A stretch of 64,000 bases of DNA, from positions 18,917-82,916 of the forward strand of contig CACOKI010000005.1 in the NCBI GenBank assembly GCA_902627735.1. Reading direction: 5' to 3'. The first letter of the stretch is position 1, and the number at the start of each line of letters is the position of its first letter. Positions 27,758 to 37,472 of this stretch are shown here, piece by piece. Below the pieces are notes generated by a model, which searched no databases, was not told the DNA's origin, and saw nothing but the letters and a program-made list of their open reading frames with translations. The position numbers and the translations under genes were made by a program. The DNA comes from an uncultured Pelagibacteraceae bacterium. GTDB lineage: Bacteria > Pseudomonadota > Alphaproteobacteria > Pelagibacterales > Pelagibacteraceae.

Positions 27758-30039
27758 TTTTTTTTATAATCAATAACATCAGCTGAGTAAGCAGCAATTG
27801 ATGCTAAGTTAATAATTTCAGAAGTTGAACTCCTTAATGGTGCAATTTCAATTGGCAAACCTAAACCAATTAATAGAGGGCCTATTACTTTGGCTCTACT
27901 CATTGATTTGATCATTTTATAAGATATTGCAGCGCTATGTTGACTTGGCATTATCAAAACATTTGAATTACCTACGATTTCTGAAAATGGGTATAATTCT
28001 TTATATAGTTCTTCGAGAGCTACATCTGGCTGCATTTCTCCATCAAATTTAAAGTTAACTTTTTCTTTTTTCAAAATTTTGACAGCATCGCTTAATCTTT
28101 TTGTTCTATCAGTTGCTGGTTCACCGAAAGTTGAGTGGGATAAAAAAGCAACTTTGGGATCAAAACCAAAAAGTCTTACAACTCTCGCTGCTGATTTTGC
28201 CATTTCTGCTAATTGTTTTGAGTCTGGATATTCAATAACAGATGTATCACATATAAAAATTGTTTTACCTCTATTGACTATTAAGTTTAAACCAAACATA
28301 ATTTCCCCAACTCTTGGCTCCACAACTTGTGTAATTTTTTCAAGAGATGCAGAATATCTTCTTGTATTACCTGTAACCATCGCATCAGCGTCTCCACAAG
28401 CTACCATGCATGATGACCAAATCACTCTATCATTTCTAATAAGTCTATCACAATCCCATTCCAACATACCTTTTTGTCTTTGAAGTTTTTCAAATAAATA
28501 TTTTACATATTTTTCTCTTTTATGTGTATCTTTTGAATTTACGATTTGGATATCGAAGTTTTGATTATAGCCAATTTTTTTAATTTGTTTTTTTATTAGT
28601 TCTTCTTTTCCAACCAAAATTGGTATTCCTAATTTTGAGTTTTTAAAAGCTATAGCAGCTTTCAGTGTATTTTCATCCTCACCATCTGCAAATACAACTT
28701 TTTTTTGTTTTTTTTTAATATAATTATGAATACCCTGCATAATTGTTACAGTAGGATCTAATCTTTGTTTAAGTTGATCTTTATATAAGTCAAAATCTTG
28801 AATTTTTTTTCTTGCAACACCTGTATCAATTGCAGCTTTAGCTACAGCAGTAGGAATTACACTTATTAATCTTGGATCAAATGTTGATGGAATTAAATAA
28901 TTTTTACCATAGTGTGGTCTTTCCCCACCCATTGCAGCAACAACCTCGTCTGGTACATCTTCTTTTGCTAAATTAGCTATTGCTTGAGCTGCTGCAATTT
29001 TCATTTCCTCATTAATTGTTTTAGACCTGACATCTAATGCTCCTCTAAAAATATAAGGAAATCCAATTAAGTTATTCACTTGATTGGGATAATCTGACCT
29101 TCCAGTTGCGATAATTGCATCATTTCTTATTTCCTCAACTTCCTCAGGCGTAATTTCTGGGTCAGGATTAGCACAAGCAAATATAATTGGATTTTTAGCC
29201 ATTTTTTTTACCATCTCTTTTTTTAGAGCACCTTTTGCAGATAGACCTAAAAATACATCAGCATTTTTAATAGCATCATCTAAAGTTCGATTCTTTGTTT
29301 GAATTGCATGACTTGATTTCCACTGATTTAAGTTTTCTCTTCCATGATATATGACACCAGTTCTATCGACCATTGTTATATTTTCTTTTGGTACTCCAGT
29401 TCTTTTAAATAAATTAGTACAAGCCATTGCTGAAGCACCAGCACCATTTACAACTATTTTTACTTCGTTAATTTTTTTTTTAGTAATATCTAGAGCGTTA
29501 ATTAATGCTGCAGTTGTTATAATAGCTGTACCATGCTGATCATCATGAAACACAGGTATATCTAAAATTTCTTTAAGCTTTTCCTCAATTATAAAACAAT
29601 CTGGTGCCGCAATATCTTCAAGATTTATACCACCAAAACTAGGAGCAAAATTTTTTATACTGTTTATAATTTCATTAGGTTCAGAAGAATCTATTTCAAG
29701 ATCGATTGAATCTATGTCTGCAAATCTTTTAAATAATACAGCTTTTCCCTCCATAACTGGTTTAGAGGCTAATGCACCTAAATTTCCCATTCCTAAGATT
29801 GCTGAACCGTTACTTATAACTGCAACTAAGTTACCTTTACTAGTATAATCAAATGCAGCTTCAGGATTTTTACTTATAGCTCTTACTGGTGCTGCAACTC
29901 CTGGAGAGTATGCTAAAGCAAGATCTCTTTTAGTTGTCATATTTTTTGAGGAAGAAATTTCAATCTTTCCAGGTTTTTTATGACTGTGAAATTCTAGTGC
30001 TTCTTTATCAGTATAATGATCAACTTTTGTTTTTTTCAT
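27754..30039 (-). CDS. maeB: NADP-dependent malic enzyme with phosphotransacetylase-like domain
   Basis: This enzyme oxidatively decarboxylates malate to pyruvate. The 761-aa protein has an N-terminal malic domain (YSPGVAAPVRAI, and VFHDDQHGTAI as metal/substrate motif), an NAD(P)-binding domain with GAGASAMACTNLF, and a C-terminal phosphotransacetylase-like domain from about residue 430 (VFADGEDENTLKAAI...), which in this family is usually regulatory. The length is standard for the MaeB fusion. It is divergent from murJ with a 50-bp gap. Confidence 0.96.
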   Translation of the reverse strand: MKKTKVDHYTDKEALEFHSHKKPGKIEISSSKNMTTKRDLALAYSPGVAAPVRAISKNPEAAFDYTSKGNLVAVISNGSAILGMGNLGALASKPVMEGKAVLFKRFADIDSIDLEIDSSEPNEIINSIKNFAPSFGGINLEDIAAPDCFIIEEKLKEILDIPVFHDDQHGTAIITTAALINALDITKKKINEVKIVVNGAGASAMACTNLFKRTGVPKENITMVDRTGVIYHGRENLNQWKSSHAIQTKNRTLDDAIKNADVFLGLSAKGALKKEMVKKMAKNPIIFACANPDPEITPEEVEEIRNDAIIATGRSDYPNQVNNLIGFPYIFRGALDVRSKTINEEMKIAAAQAIANLAKEDVPDEVVAAMGGERPHYGKNYLIPSTFDPRLISVIPTAVAKAAIDTGVARKKIQDFDLYKDQLKQRLDPTVTIMQGIHNYIKKKQKKVVFADGEDENTLKAAIAFKNSKLGIPILVGKEELIKKQIKKIGYNQNFDIQIVNSKDTHKREKYVKYLFEKLQRQKGMLEWDCDRLIRNDRVIWSSCMVACGDADAMVTGNTRRYSASLEKITQVVEPRVGEIMFGLNLIVNRGKTIFICDTSVIEYPDSKQLAEMAKSAARVVRLFGFDPKVAFLSHSTFGEPATDRTKRLSDAVKILKKEKVNFKFDGEMQPDVALEELYKELYPFSEIVGNSNVLIMPSQHSAAISYKMIKSMSRAKVIGPLLIGLGLPIEIAPLRSSTSEIINLASIAAYSADVIDYKKN

Positions 30040-30089
30040 TTATGCTAATTAGGTGTACAAATGGGGTAAAATTAAGACTAATATGATTT

Positions 30090-31619
30090 ATGAATTTAAT
30101 TAAGTCAACAGGGACATTTGGTTTTTATACAATAATTAGCAGAATACTTGGTTATTTAAGAGATATCTTAATCGCAATCTTTCTTGGAACAGGTTTTATA
30201 GCTGATGCTTTTTTTGTTGCATTTCGAATTCCAAATACGTTTCGTCGATTATTTGCTGAAGGAACATTCAACGCTGCTTTTGTACCAAGTTACACCTCAG
30301 AACTGGCAAAAAGCAAATTAAATTCTTCAAAGTTTGCAGGTGAAATTTTTAATTTATTATTTTTAGGGTTGTTTTTCTTGGTTTTATTAATCGAAATTTT
30401 TATGCCCTATTTTGTAAGTTTAATAGCGCCTGGCTTTGTTGAAGATGATAAAAAAATTGAACTTGCAACTTATTTGACAAGAATAACATTCCCATTTTTA
30501 ATGTTTGTAAGTCTTTCTTCTTTTTTTTCAGCTATTTTAAACTCACATAATAAATTTGCAGTCGCATCAGCAGCACCAATAATTTTAAATGTAGTTTTAA
30601 TTATAATTTTATTATTTGGAAAAATTTTGAATGATAAATTAATTGTTTATTTATCATATGGAGTTTCAATTGCAGGTTTTTTACAATTAATTTTTTTATA
30701 CAAGTTTGTTACCAAGTTTTACTCAGTAAAATTTAATTTTAATTTTAAATTAGGCAAGTCTGTTAAGATTTTTTTTAAAAAACTTTTGCCAAGTATATTT
30801 TCTTCAGGTGTTACACAAATTAATATTTTAGTTGGAACTATTATTGCATCATTCCAAGCGAGTGCAGTATCCTATCTTTATTACGCAGATAGAATTTATC
30901 AAATCAATTTAGCTATTGCAGGTATTGCAATTGGTGTAGTTGTATTACCTCAACTTTCACGGCATGTTCAATCTAAAAATAAGAGCAAAATTTTACTAAT
31001 TCAAAACAAAGCATTAGAGTTAAGTATGTTTTTGAGCTTGCCAGCAACAGCAGCATTGTTGGTTGGATCTGAACAAATAATTTCATCGTTATTTGGATAC
31101 GGTGCTTTTAGTAATGAGGCAGTAATAAATTCTTCTAAAGCACTATATTATTTCGCTTTAGGATTACCAGCATTTGCATTGATTAAAATTTTTTCAAGCT
31201 TTTTTTTTGCAAACCATGATACCAAAACACCTTTTTATATTTCATTATTTTCAGTAGCTTTAAATATTTTGATTAGTTTGTATTATTTCAGATATATCGG
31301 CTTTATAATTATACCTATAGCAACAACAATTTCATCTTGGTTTAATTCTATTGTCTTATTTATTTATTTAATAAATCGAAGTCTATTTAGATTTAATATT
31401 ACTTTCACATCCAAATTTTTGAAAATTATTTTTGCATCAATTAGCATGGGTTTATTCTTTAAATTTTTGACTACTTTTTTTGTGAATCAGCTTGCATATT
31501 ATTATGAATATAAAATTTTGTTTTTATTTTTATGTGTTATTTTGTGTGTAGTATTTTACTTTTTGATATCTATTTTGATCAAAGCTTTTAATTCTAAAGA
31601 TCTTAAACTAAAGTATTAA
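30090..31619 (+). CDS. murJ: Lipid II flippase MurJ
   Basis: MurJ flips lipid II across the inner membrane for peptidoglycan synthesis. The 509-aa protein is hydrophobic throughout, with about 14 membrane segments. It has the N-terminal family signatures [19 protein letters not shown] and [26 protein letters not shown], including conserved Arg residues. It heads a short run with trpS, nfu and a Bax-like gene, each spaced by 2-54 bp. Confidence 0.96.
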   Translation: MNLIKSTGTFGFYTIISRILGYLRDILIAIFLGTGFIADAFFVAFRIPNTFRRLFAEGTFNAAFVPSYTSELAKSKLNSSKFAGEIFNLLFLGLFFLVLLIEIFMPYFVSLIAPGFVEDDKKIELATYLTRITFPFLMFVSLSSFFSAILNSHNKFAVASAAPIILNVVLIIILLFGKILNDKLIVYLSYGVSIAGFLQLIFLYKFVTKFYSVKFNFNFKLGKSVKIFFKKLLPSIFSSGVTQINILVGTIIASFQASAVSYLYYADRIYQINLAIAGIAIGVVVLPQLSRHVQSKNKSKILLIQNKALELSMFLSLPATAALLVGSEQIISSLFGYGAFSNEAVINSSKALYYFALGLPAFALIKIFSSFFFANHDTKTPFYISLFSVALNILISLYYFRYIGFIIIPIATTISSWFNSIVLFIYLINRSLFRFNITFTSKFLKIIFASISMGLFFKFLTTFFVNQLAYYYEYKILFLFLCVILCVVFYFLISILIKAFNSKDLKLKY

Positions 31620-31621
31620 AT

Positions 31622-32623
31622 ATGAATAAAAAAATTTTTTCAGGTGTTCAACCTACTGGAAATTTGCATTTGGGAAATTATTTAGGTGCAATAAAAAATT
31701 TTGTGAGCTTAAACAATGATAAAGAAAATAAATGTGTCTTTTGTGTAGTCGATCTTCACGCAATTACAACTAAACAAGATCCAAAAGAACTTAAAAATAA
31801 TATAAGAGAAACAGTAGCAACATTTGTTGCAAGTGGAATCGATCCAAAAAGAAGTATTATTTTTAATCAATCCCAAGTGAAAGCACATTCCGAAACAGCT
31901 TGGATATTGAGTTGCGTTGCAAGAATGGGTTGGTTGAATAGAATGACGCAATTTAAGGAAAAAGCTGGAAAAGATAAAGAGAAAGCAAGTGTGGGATTAT
32001 ATTCCTATCCAGTTTTAATGGCAGCAGACATATTACTTTATGATACAAGTCATGTTCCAGTTGGAGAAGATCAAAAGCAACATTTGGAGCTTTGTAGAGA
32101 TATAGCCCAAAAATTTAACAATGATTTTGAAGTAATAGATTTTTTTAAAATACCTGAGCCTTTGATACAAAAAGAATTTTCAAGAATTATGAGCCTTAAA
32201 GATGGTTCAAGAAAAATGAGTAAATCTGAACCTTCAGATTTGAGTAGAATAAATTTAACTGATGATAAAGATCAAATTATAAATAAAATTAAAAAAGCCA
32301 AAACAGATACACTCCCTTTGCCTTCTAATGAGGAAGAATTGAAAGATAGACCAGAAGCAAAAAATTTATTAGGAATTTATTCAAGCTTAACAAATACTTC
32401 TTTAGATAAAAATATAAATAATTTTTCAGGTAAAAATTTTTCAGAATTCAAAGAAGATTTATCACAAGCTCTAGTTGATAAAATATTGCCTATTTCAAAT
32501 GAAATTAAAAAGCTTTTAAATGAAAAAAAGTATTTAGATGAAATTCTTTTGAATGGTTACGAAAAAGCTAATGAAATTGCATCGAAAAAAATAAAGAAGA
32601 TACATGAAATTGTGGGTTTTTAG
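31622..32623 (+). CDS. trpS: Tryptophanyl-tRNA synthetase
   Basis: TrpS is a class I synthetase charging tRNA-Trp. The 333-aa protein has the HIGH-type motif in [13 protein letters not shown] (about residues 11-23), the [10 protein letters not shown] signature and KMSKS at about residue 198. It begins 2 nt after the murJ stop. No leader peptide or T-box is present. Confidence 0.97.
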   Translation: MNKKIFSGVQPTGNLHLGNYLGAIKNFVSLNNDKENKCVFCVVDLHAITTKQDPKELKNNIRETVATFVASGIDPKRSIIFNQSQVKAHSETAWILSCVARMGWLNRMTQFKEKAGKDKEKASVGLYSYPVLMAADILLYDTSHVPVGEDQKQHLELCRDIAQKFNNDFEVIDFFKIPEPLIQKEFSRIMSLKDGSRKMSKSEPSDLSRINLTDDKDQIINKIKKAKTDTLPLPSNEEELKDRPEAKNLLGIYSSLTNTSLDKNINNFSGKNFSEFKEDLSQALVDKILPISNEIKKLLNEKKYLDEILLNGYEKANEIASKKIKKIHEIVGF

Positions 32624-32677
32624 AAAAAAGTTTAATTAACAAGTTTTAATTTTTTAATTATTCACTATATATAAAAT

Positions 32678-33217
32678 ATGTTTGTGCAAACTGAAATTAC
32701 ACCAAATCCAAATTCTTTAAAATTTTTACCAGGCAAAACTGTTTCAAATAATGGATCTTTTGAAGTCACAAATAAGGATGAAACAAATAATGAGTTAATT
32801 AGAAATTTGTTATCAATTAATGGAGTGCAAGGAATTTTTTTAGGAAAAAATTTTATATCTGTAAATAAATATGAAAATACTAAATGGGAGGAAATAAAAC
32901 ATATAGTAATTTCATTAATTAATGATTTTTACTCAAATGGAAATGAGATAGTGATAGATAAAGACTTGAATGAATCTAATTCAAATTTAAAAGATATAGA
33001 AAAAAAAATTGTACAAATCTTAGACCAGAAAATTAGACCAGCTGTAGCAAAGGACGGAGGTGATATTAAGTTTAAAGAATTTAAAGATGGTATTGTTAAA
33101 GTTCAATTACAAGGCAGTTGTTCTGGTTGTCCAAGTTCAACTATGACTTTAAAGCAAGGAGTACAAAATCTTTTATGTCATTATATTCCAGAGGTTAAGC
33201 AAGTAGAGGCTATTTAA
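32678..33217 (+). CDS. NifU-like/Nfu iron-sulfur cluster scaffold
   Basis: Nfu proteins carry and deliver Fe-S clusters. The 179-aa protein has the Nfu N-terminal domain (VQTEITPNPNSLKFLPG, and GVQGIFLGKNFISV) and a C-terminal NifU domain with the cluster-ligating C-x2-C in GSCSGCPSS (about Cys147 and Cys150) preceded by RPAVAKDGGDIKF. This two-domain form is typical of alphaproteobacteria and mitochondria. It lies 3 nt upstream of the Bax-like gene. Confidence 0.94.
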   Translation: MFVQTEITPNPNSLKFLPGKTVSNNGSFEVTNKDETNNELIRNLLSINGVQGIFLGKNFISVNKYENTKWEEIKHIVISLINDFYSNGNEIVIDKDLNESNSNLKDIEKKIVQILDQKIRPAVAKDGGDIKFKEFKDGIVKVQLQGSCSGCPSSTMTLKQGVQNLLCHYIPEVKQVEAI

Positions 33218-33219
33218 CT

Positions 33220-34296
33220 ATGAATAAAAAAATTTTTAATAACAAATTAAAATTCTTTAAATTTTTTGATCAAAAAAACTTAGGAAGCATCCCTAGAACT
33301 TTATTATGTTCATTTGCAGTAATTTTATTTTTTTACTCAATGCCTTTAATAATTGATTACTCAGAAATTAAAAATTCAGAATTTCAAAATAAATCAAGAA
33401 ATGTTTTAGTTTATACTTTAAATAATGGTCAAAAACCTAAAGATTTAGATAATAAAATTTTAAACGAAAATGATTTATTAGTAGATATTTTTAGTTTGAA
33501 TGATTTAGAAACTGATACTGTAAGATTAAACGCATCAACAATAGAACAATTATTTGAAGATACTGGATATAGTTTAAAAGAAGTAAGGGAAAAAAAGTTA
33601 GTTAAGCCTGTAGCTTTAACATTACTTCCTAATGAAATTAGAATGATTGAAAATACTAAAAAAAGAAAAGAATTTTTTATACAAATTGTTTTACCATTAG
33701 TTCTACAAGAAAATAATAATATTAGATTAGATCGAAAAAGGCTTTTTACAATAATTAATAAAAATAATAATTCAAACTTAGAAAAAAAGTGGTTACAAAA
33801 AAAATATAAACAGTACGGAGTTCCATCAAAAGATTTATCAATTTTAAAAATTAGAATGGATGAAATACCTGTTTCATTAGCTATTGCACAAGCAGCAAAA
33901 GAAACAGGTTGGGGAACTTCTAGATTTGCGTTAGAGGGAAATGCTTTATTTGGACAATGGACTTGGTCTGGTGAAGGTCTAAAACCTAAAGACGCTGACA
34001 AGGATGAGGGTCATAAAGTTATGAAATTTAATGTATTACAAGCATCAGTAAGAGCTTATCAAAGAAATATTAACACTCATTCAACTTACAGAGGTTTTAG
34101 AGAAGCTAGAGCAAAACTAAGGGATAAAGGTGAGCCATTAGACAGTTTAATTCTTGCAGAATATTTAAAAGAATATGCTGAGACAGGTAGTCAATATGTT
34201 GAAGTTCTTCAAAAAATTATTAAACAAAATAACTTAAAAGATTTTGATGATGTAAAACTACTTCCATCAAGCATTGAATTAGAAAGTTTGATTTAA
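33220..34296 (+). CDS. Bax-like glucosaminidase-domain protein
   Basis: The 358-aa protein has one N-terminal membrane segment (about residues 26-46, LLCSFAVILFFYSMPLII) and a large periplasmic part. Its C-terminal domain resembles the glucosaminidase/Bax family: VSLAIAQAAKETGWGTSRFALEGNALFGQW contains the likely catalytic Glu (landmark near residue 230) and is followed by VRAYQRNINTH. The likely role is cell-wall hydrolysis or remodelling. It shares TTAA with the convergent polysaccharide deacetylase gene. Confidence 0.85.
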   Translation: MNKKIFNNKLKFFKFFDQKNLGSIPRTLLCSFAVILFFYSMPLIIDYSEIKNSEFQNKSRNVLVYTLNNGQKPKDLDNKILNENDLLVDIFSLNDLETDTVRLNASTIEQLFEDTGYSLKEVREKKLVKPVALTLLPNEIRMIENTKKRKEFFIQIVLPLVLQENNNIRLDRKRLFTIINKNNNSNLEKKWLQKKYKQYGVPSKDLSILKIRMDEIPVSLAIAQAAKETGWGTSRFALEGNALFGQWTWSGEGLKPKDADKDEGHKVMKFNVLQASVRAYQRNINTHSTYRGFREARAKLRDKGEPLDSLILAEYLKEYAETGSQYVEVLQKIIKQNNLKDFDDVKLLPSSIELESLI

Positions 34297-35354
34297 TTTT
34301 CAGTTATAACAAATTGAGTCCCAAACCATCGCCATTTACCACCATCGTTTAAAGAACAATTAACTCTACCTCTTCTTGGAAGAAATTTTTTATCAAAATT
34401 AATAGTTAATATGTTGTTTAAAAATTCTAAATTAGGTTTTTTCCAAGTACCACCATCATTTGAATAGCAATTAATATTTTTAATATTTTTTTGGTTTTCA
34501 AAAAATTCAATAATTACTTGAGGAGGATTATTTTTGTCATTAATTTTTTTTTCAATCGGTTTTAAATTTTTGTATTCAAGTGGCATATAATTTATTAGCG
34601 AATTAAATCTCTTTAAATCACCATATTTTTCATTTATTGGAAATCTAGGAAGTTCAAACTTATCTTTATTTATGTCAATAATTCCAGAATGTTGACCAAA
34701 TGCAATTTTAAAATTTTTAGAAATATAATTTTTCATGAATAGAGAATATTCACCAAAAGGATATGAGAATATTTCTGGGACATACCCAAGTTTCTCTATA
34801 AAAATTTTATTTGCTATTTCTATATCATCTATAAATTCCGAGTCACTCATTTCAATAAGATATTTATGAGTATGTGAATGATGTCCTATATAGCCAAATT
34901 CTGATTCTTCAATTTCTTTTATTTCATCCCAATTCATATATCCATTGTTTCCCACTGGTTCTGTGGAAACAAAAAGTATAAATGGAATTTTATTTTTTTT
35001 TAGATAAGGCCAGGCTTCATCATAAAATGATCTAAAACCGTCATCTATAGTGATTAAAATTTTTTTTTTATTTTTAATTTTGTCAAATTCTTTAACAAAT
35101 GTTTTAGCGTTATAAAACTCATAATTTAGTTTTTTTATGATTTTCATATGTTCATCAAAAATTTCCATTCTTATATTAGTTGATGGATATTTATTTTCAT
35201 TAAATCGATGATACATTAGTGATAAAATACCATGATCATTTGAAAAATTTTTGTTAATATTTTCATCTGAAATAGAATTTGAAAGAAAAATTATTTGAAT
35301 TATGAATAAGCTAATAATTGATGCTACAAAAGATAAAATTTTTTTAATGATCAT
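34293..35354 (-). CDS. Secreted polysaccharide deacetylase family protein
   Basis: The 353-aa protein has an N-terminal signal sequence (hydrophobic residues 5-27) and a NodB-like carbohydrate esterase domain: SLMYHRF, catalytic-type ITIDDGFRSFYDEAWP and the metal-binding GHHSHTH motif. Substrates could be peptidoglycan or an extracellular glycan. The C-terminal 80 residues contain two similar segments, GGTWKKPNLEF and GGKWRWFGTQF, suggesting a small repeated beta unit. The ATG at 35354 supplies the signal sequence, which means 53 bp of head-to-head overlap with tsaB. Confidence 0.88.
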   Translation of the reverse strand: MIIKKILSFVASIISLFIIQIIFLSNSISDENINKNFSNDHGILSLMYHRFNENKYPSTNIRMEIFDEHMKIIKKLNYEFYNAKTFVKEFDKIKNKKKILITIDDGFRSFYDEAWPYLKKNKIPFILFVSTEPVGNNGYMNWDEIKEIEESEFGYIGHHSHTHKYLIEMSDSEFIDDIEIANKIFIEKLGYVPEIFSYPFGEYSLFMKNYISKNFKIAFGQHSGIIDINKDKFELPRFPINEKYGDLKRFNSLINYMPLEYKNLKPIEKKINDKNNPPQVIIEFFENQKNIKNINCYSNDGGTWKKPNLEFLNNILTINFDKKFLPRRGRVNCSLNDGGKWRWFGTQFVITEN

Positions 35355-35688
35355 AATAAATGATAGTAAACATTATATAACACATGAAAATAGCAAAAGT
35401 AATTATGAAAAGTTAATCTTGCTTATAAATGAATTATTAAAGACAAGAAATTTGGAATTAAAAAAGATTCAAAAAATTTATATAAATAGGGGACCTGGTA
35501 GTTTTGCGGGTATTAGAAACTCATTATCAATCGTTAAAGCATTATATCTAACTAATAAAACTGACTATTATTGCTTCAGTTTTGATGATTTTATTGGTGA
35601 AAATGAGATTAAATATGAAAATATACCAAAACTCTGTGAAAAATTTAAAGTTAAAAAAAATTTGATTAATCCTATTTATATGAGTTAA
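35302..35688 (+). CDS. tsaB: Minimal TsaB-like t6A biosynthesis protein
   Basis: TsaB partners TsaD in making N6-threonylcarbamoyladenosine in tRNAs. The 128-aa protein has the N-terminal ASKHA strand MNKLIIDATKDKIFLMII and the diagnostic YINRGPGSFAGIRNSLSIVKAL, then ends INPIYMS, resembling the PxYxR-like end of full proteins. It is little more than half the usual 220-230 aa, so the second lobe is mostly missing. The 5' 53 bp overlap the divergent deacetylase start. rimI, often the next gene in alphaproteobacteria, is absent; fur follows after 8 bp. Confidence 0.82.
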   Translation: MNKLIIDATKDKIFLMIIINDSKHYITHENSKSNYEKLILLINELLKTRNLELKKIQKIYINRGPGSFAGIRNSLSIVKALYLTNKTDYYCFSFDDFIGENEIKYENIPKLCEKFKVKKNLINPIYMS

Positions 35689-35696
35689 AATTATTT

Positions 35697-36107
35697 ATGT
35701 CAGAAACTATAGAGCAAAAATGTTTAGCAAAGGGAGTAAAACTAACTGATCAAAGACGAATAATTGCCAGGGTTATGTCAGAAGCAAACGATCATCCCGA
35801 TGTAGATGAATTATATATGAGAGTCTCAAAAATAGATCCTAAGATAAGTATTGCAACAGTCTATAGGACCGTAAAATTATTTGAAGAATCTGGAATTTTA
35901 ACTAAGCATGAATTTAAAGGGGGCAAAGCGAGATATGAGGAGTTGAATGAAGGACATCATGATCATTTAATTGATGTAAAAACTGGAGAGATTATTGAAT
36001 TCGTAGATGATGAAATTGAAAAACTTCAGAAAAAAGTTGCTGAAAAATATGGCTATGAATTAGTAGACCATAAGCTTGAATTGTATGGTGTTAAAAAAAA
36101 TAAATGA
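35697..36107 (+). CDS. fur: Fur-family transcriptional regulator
   Basis: The 136-aa protein has the Fur winged helix (LTDQRRIIARVMSEANDHPDVDELY, and SIATVYRTVKLFEESG as recognition region) and the metal-binding GHHDHLIDVKTGEIIEF segment. It lacks C-terminal CxxC zinc motifs. In alphaproteobacteria the Fur located between tsaB/rimI and miaB is often the manganese-responsive Mur or a general Fur, so the metal is uncertain. I see no clear palindromic box in the 8-bp upstream gap; its promoter must lie in tsaB. Confidence 0.93.
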   Translation: MSETIEQKCLAKGVKLTDQRRIIARVMSEANDHPDVDELYMRVSKIDPKISIATVYRTVKLFEESGILTKHEFKGGKARYEELNEGHHDHLIDVKTGEIIEFVDDEIEKLQKKVAEKYGYELVDHKLELYGVKKNK

Positions 36108-36138
36108 AAATAGAAGTCATCAAATCTTTTCACTATAA

Positions 36139-37470
36139 ATGCAAAATAAAAAAATTTTCATAAAAACTTTTGGATGTCAAATGAATGAATATGACTCTAA
36201 TCGTATTCTAGATACAGTAAAAAAAATTGGTTTTGATAAAACTCAAAATATAGATGATGCAAGCTGTTATTTGCTTAATACTTGCCACATTAGAGACAGA
36301 GCTAAAGAAAAGGTTTATCATGAAATTGGTAGAGTAAAAAAAATTTTTGAATTTAAACAAAAGCCCTTAGTAATTATTGCAGGATGTGTTGCACAAGCTG
36401 AAAATGAGGAAATGTTAAAAAGAGAACCTTACATCGATTTAGTTATTGGCCCACAATCTTATCATAAATTAAATGATAAAATTAATGAATATATAAACAA
36501 ACAGAAAAGGTTAGAAGAAACAGAGTTTGATGCTGTTTTGAAATATGATTATTTAAATAAAATAAAAAATTCATCATCAAAAGTATCATCTTTTTTGACT
36601 ATCCAAGAAGGTTGTGACAAGTTTTGTCATTTTTGTGTAGTGCCTTATACAAGAGGTCCAGAATATTCAAGACCTTTAAAAGAAATTATAAATGAAACAA
36701 AAGAACTTGTTAAAAATGGAGCAAAAGAAATTATTTTGTTAGGGCAAAATGTTAATGCTTATAAAAATGAAAAATATAGATTGTCAGATTTAATTATTGA
36801 AATTGAAAAAATTCCTCAGGTTAAGAGAATAAGATATACCACATCACATCCTAGAGATATGACAGATGATTTAATCAATGTTTATAGTTTTTCAAAAAAA
36901 TTAATGCCCTTAGTTCATTTACCTGTGCAAAGTGGATCAGATAAGATATTAAAATTAATGAATCGTAAACATTTAATAAGTGATTATATTAAAACATATA
37001 AAAAATTAAAAAAAATCAATCCTCTAATCAAATTTTCAAGTGATTTTATAATTTCTTATCCTGGTGAAGATAGTGATGATTTCGATGCTACATTTAATTT
37101 AATAAAAAAAATGAAATTCATAAATTCTTTTTCATTTATTTTTAGTCCAAGGCCAGGTACCGTTGCGTCAAAATTAGATACTATTAGTAGGGAGATATCT
37201 GTTAATAGGCTAGAAAAAATACAGAGACAACTGTTTGATAATCAAATCGAAATGAATAAATCATTAGAAAATAAAGAAATTAATGTTTTGGTGGAAAATA
37301 AAACACTTGAGGGTAATAAATATTTTGGTAGATCTGAATATATGACTTCAGTTATACTTGACGGTAGTGATACAGATATAGGCAATATAGTAAAAGTGAA
37401 AATAAATAATAGTAATCAGAATACTTTGTTTGGCAAAGTTGTTGATAAATCAGAGCAAAGAGTAGCATAA
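36139..37470 (+). CDS. miaB: tRNA-2-methylthio-N6-dimethylallyladenosine synthase MiaB
   Basis: MiaB is a radical-SAM methylthiotransferase acting on i6A37 of tRNAs. The 443-aa protein has the N-terminal UPF0004 domain with three cluster cysteines (KTFGCQMNEYDS, LLNTCHIRDRA, IAGCVAQA), the radical-SAM CDKFCHFC motif (about residues 159-166) and a C-terminal TRAM domain. It lies in the conserved fur-miaB-phoH-ybeY-lnt order. Confidence 0.98.
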   Translation: MQNKKIFIKTFGCQMNEYDSNRILDTVKKIGFDKTQNIDDASCYLLNTCHIRDRAKEKVYHEIGRVKKIFEFKQKPLVIIAGCVAQAENEEMLKREPYIDLVIGPQSYHKLNDKINEYINKQKRLEETEFDAVLKYDYLNKIKNSSSKVSSFLTIQEGCDKFCHFCVVPYTRGPEYSRPLKEIINETKELVKNGAKEIILLGQNVNAYKNEKYRLSDLIIEIEKIPQVKRIRYTTSHPRDMTDDLINVYSFSKKLMPLVHLPVQSGSDKILKLMNRKHLISDYIKTYKKLKKINPLIKFSSDFIISYPGEDSDDFDATFNLIKKMKFINSFSFIFSPRPGTVASKLDTISREISVNRLEKIQRQLFDNQIEMNKSLENKEINVLVENKTLEGNKYFGRSEYMTSVILDGSDTDIGNIVKVKINNSNQNTLFGKVVDKSEQRVA

Positions 37471-37472
37471 TT

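Noticed and set aside
28079..28483. 134-aa open frame antisense to maeB
   Set aside because: Inside the phosphotransacetylase-like part of maeB; no recognisable protein features.
33429..34001. 190-aa open frame antisense to the Bax-like gene
   Set aside because: Fully contained in a conserved gene, no start context, composition typical of a reverse-complement shadow.
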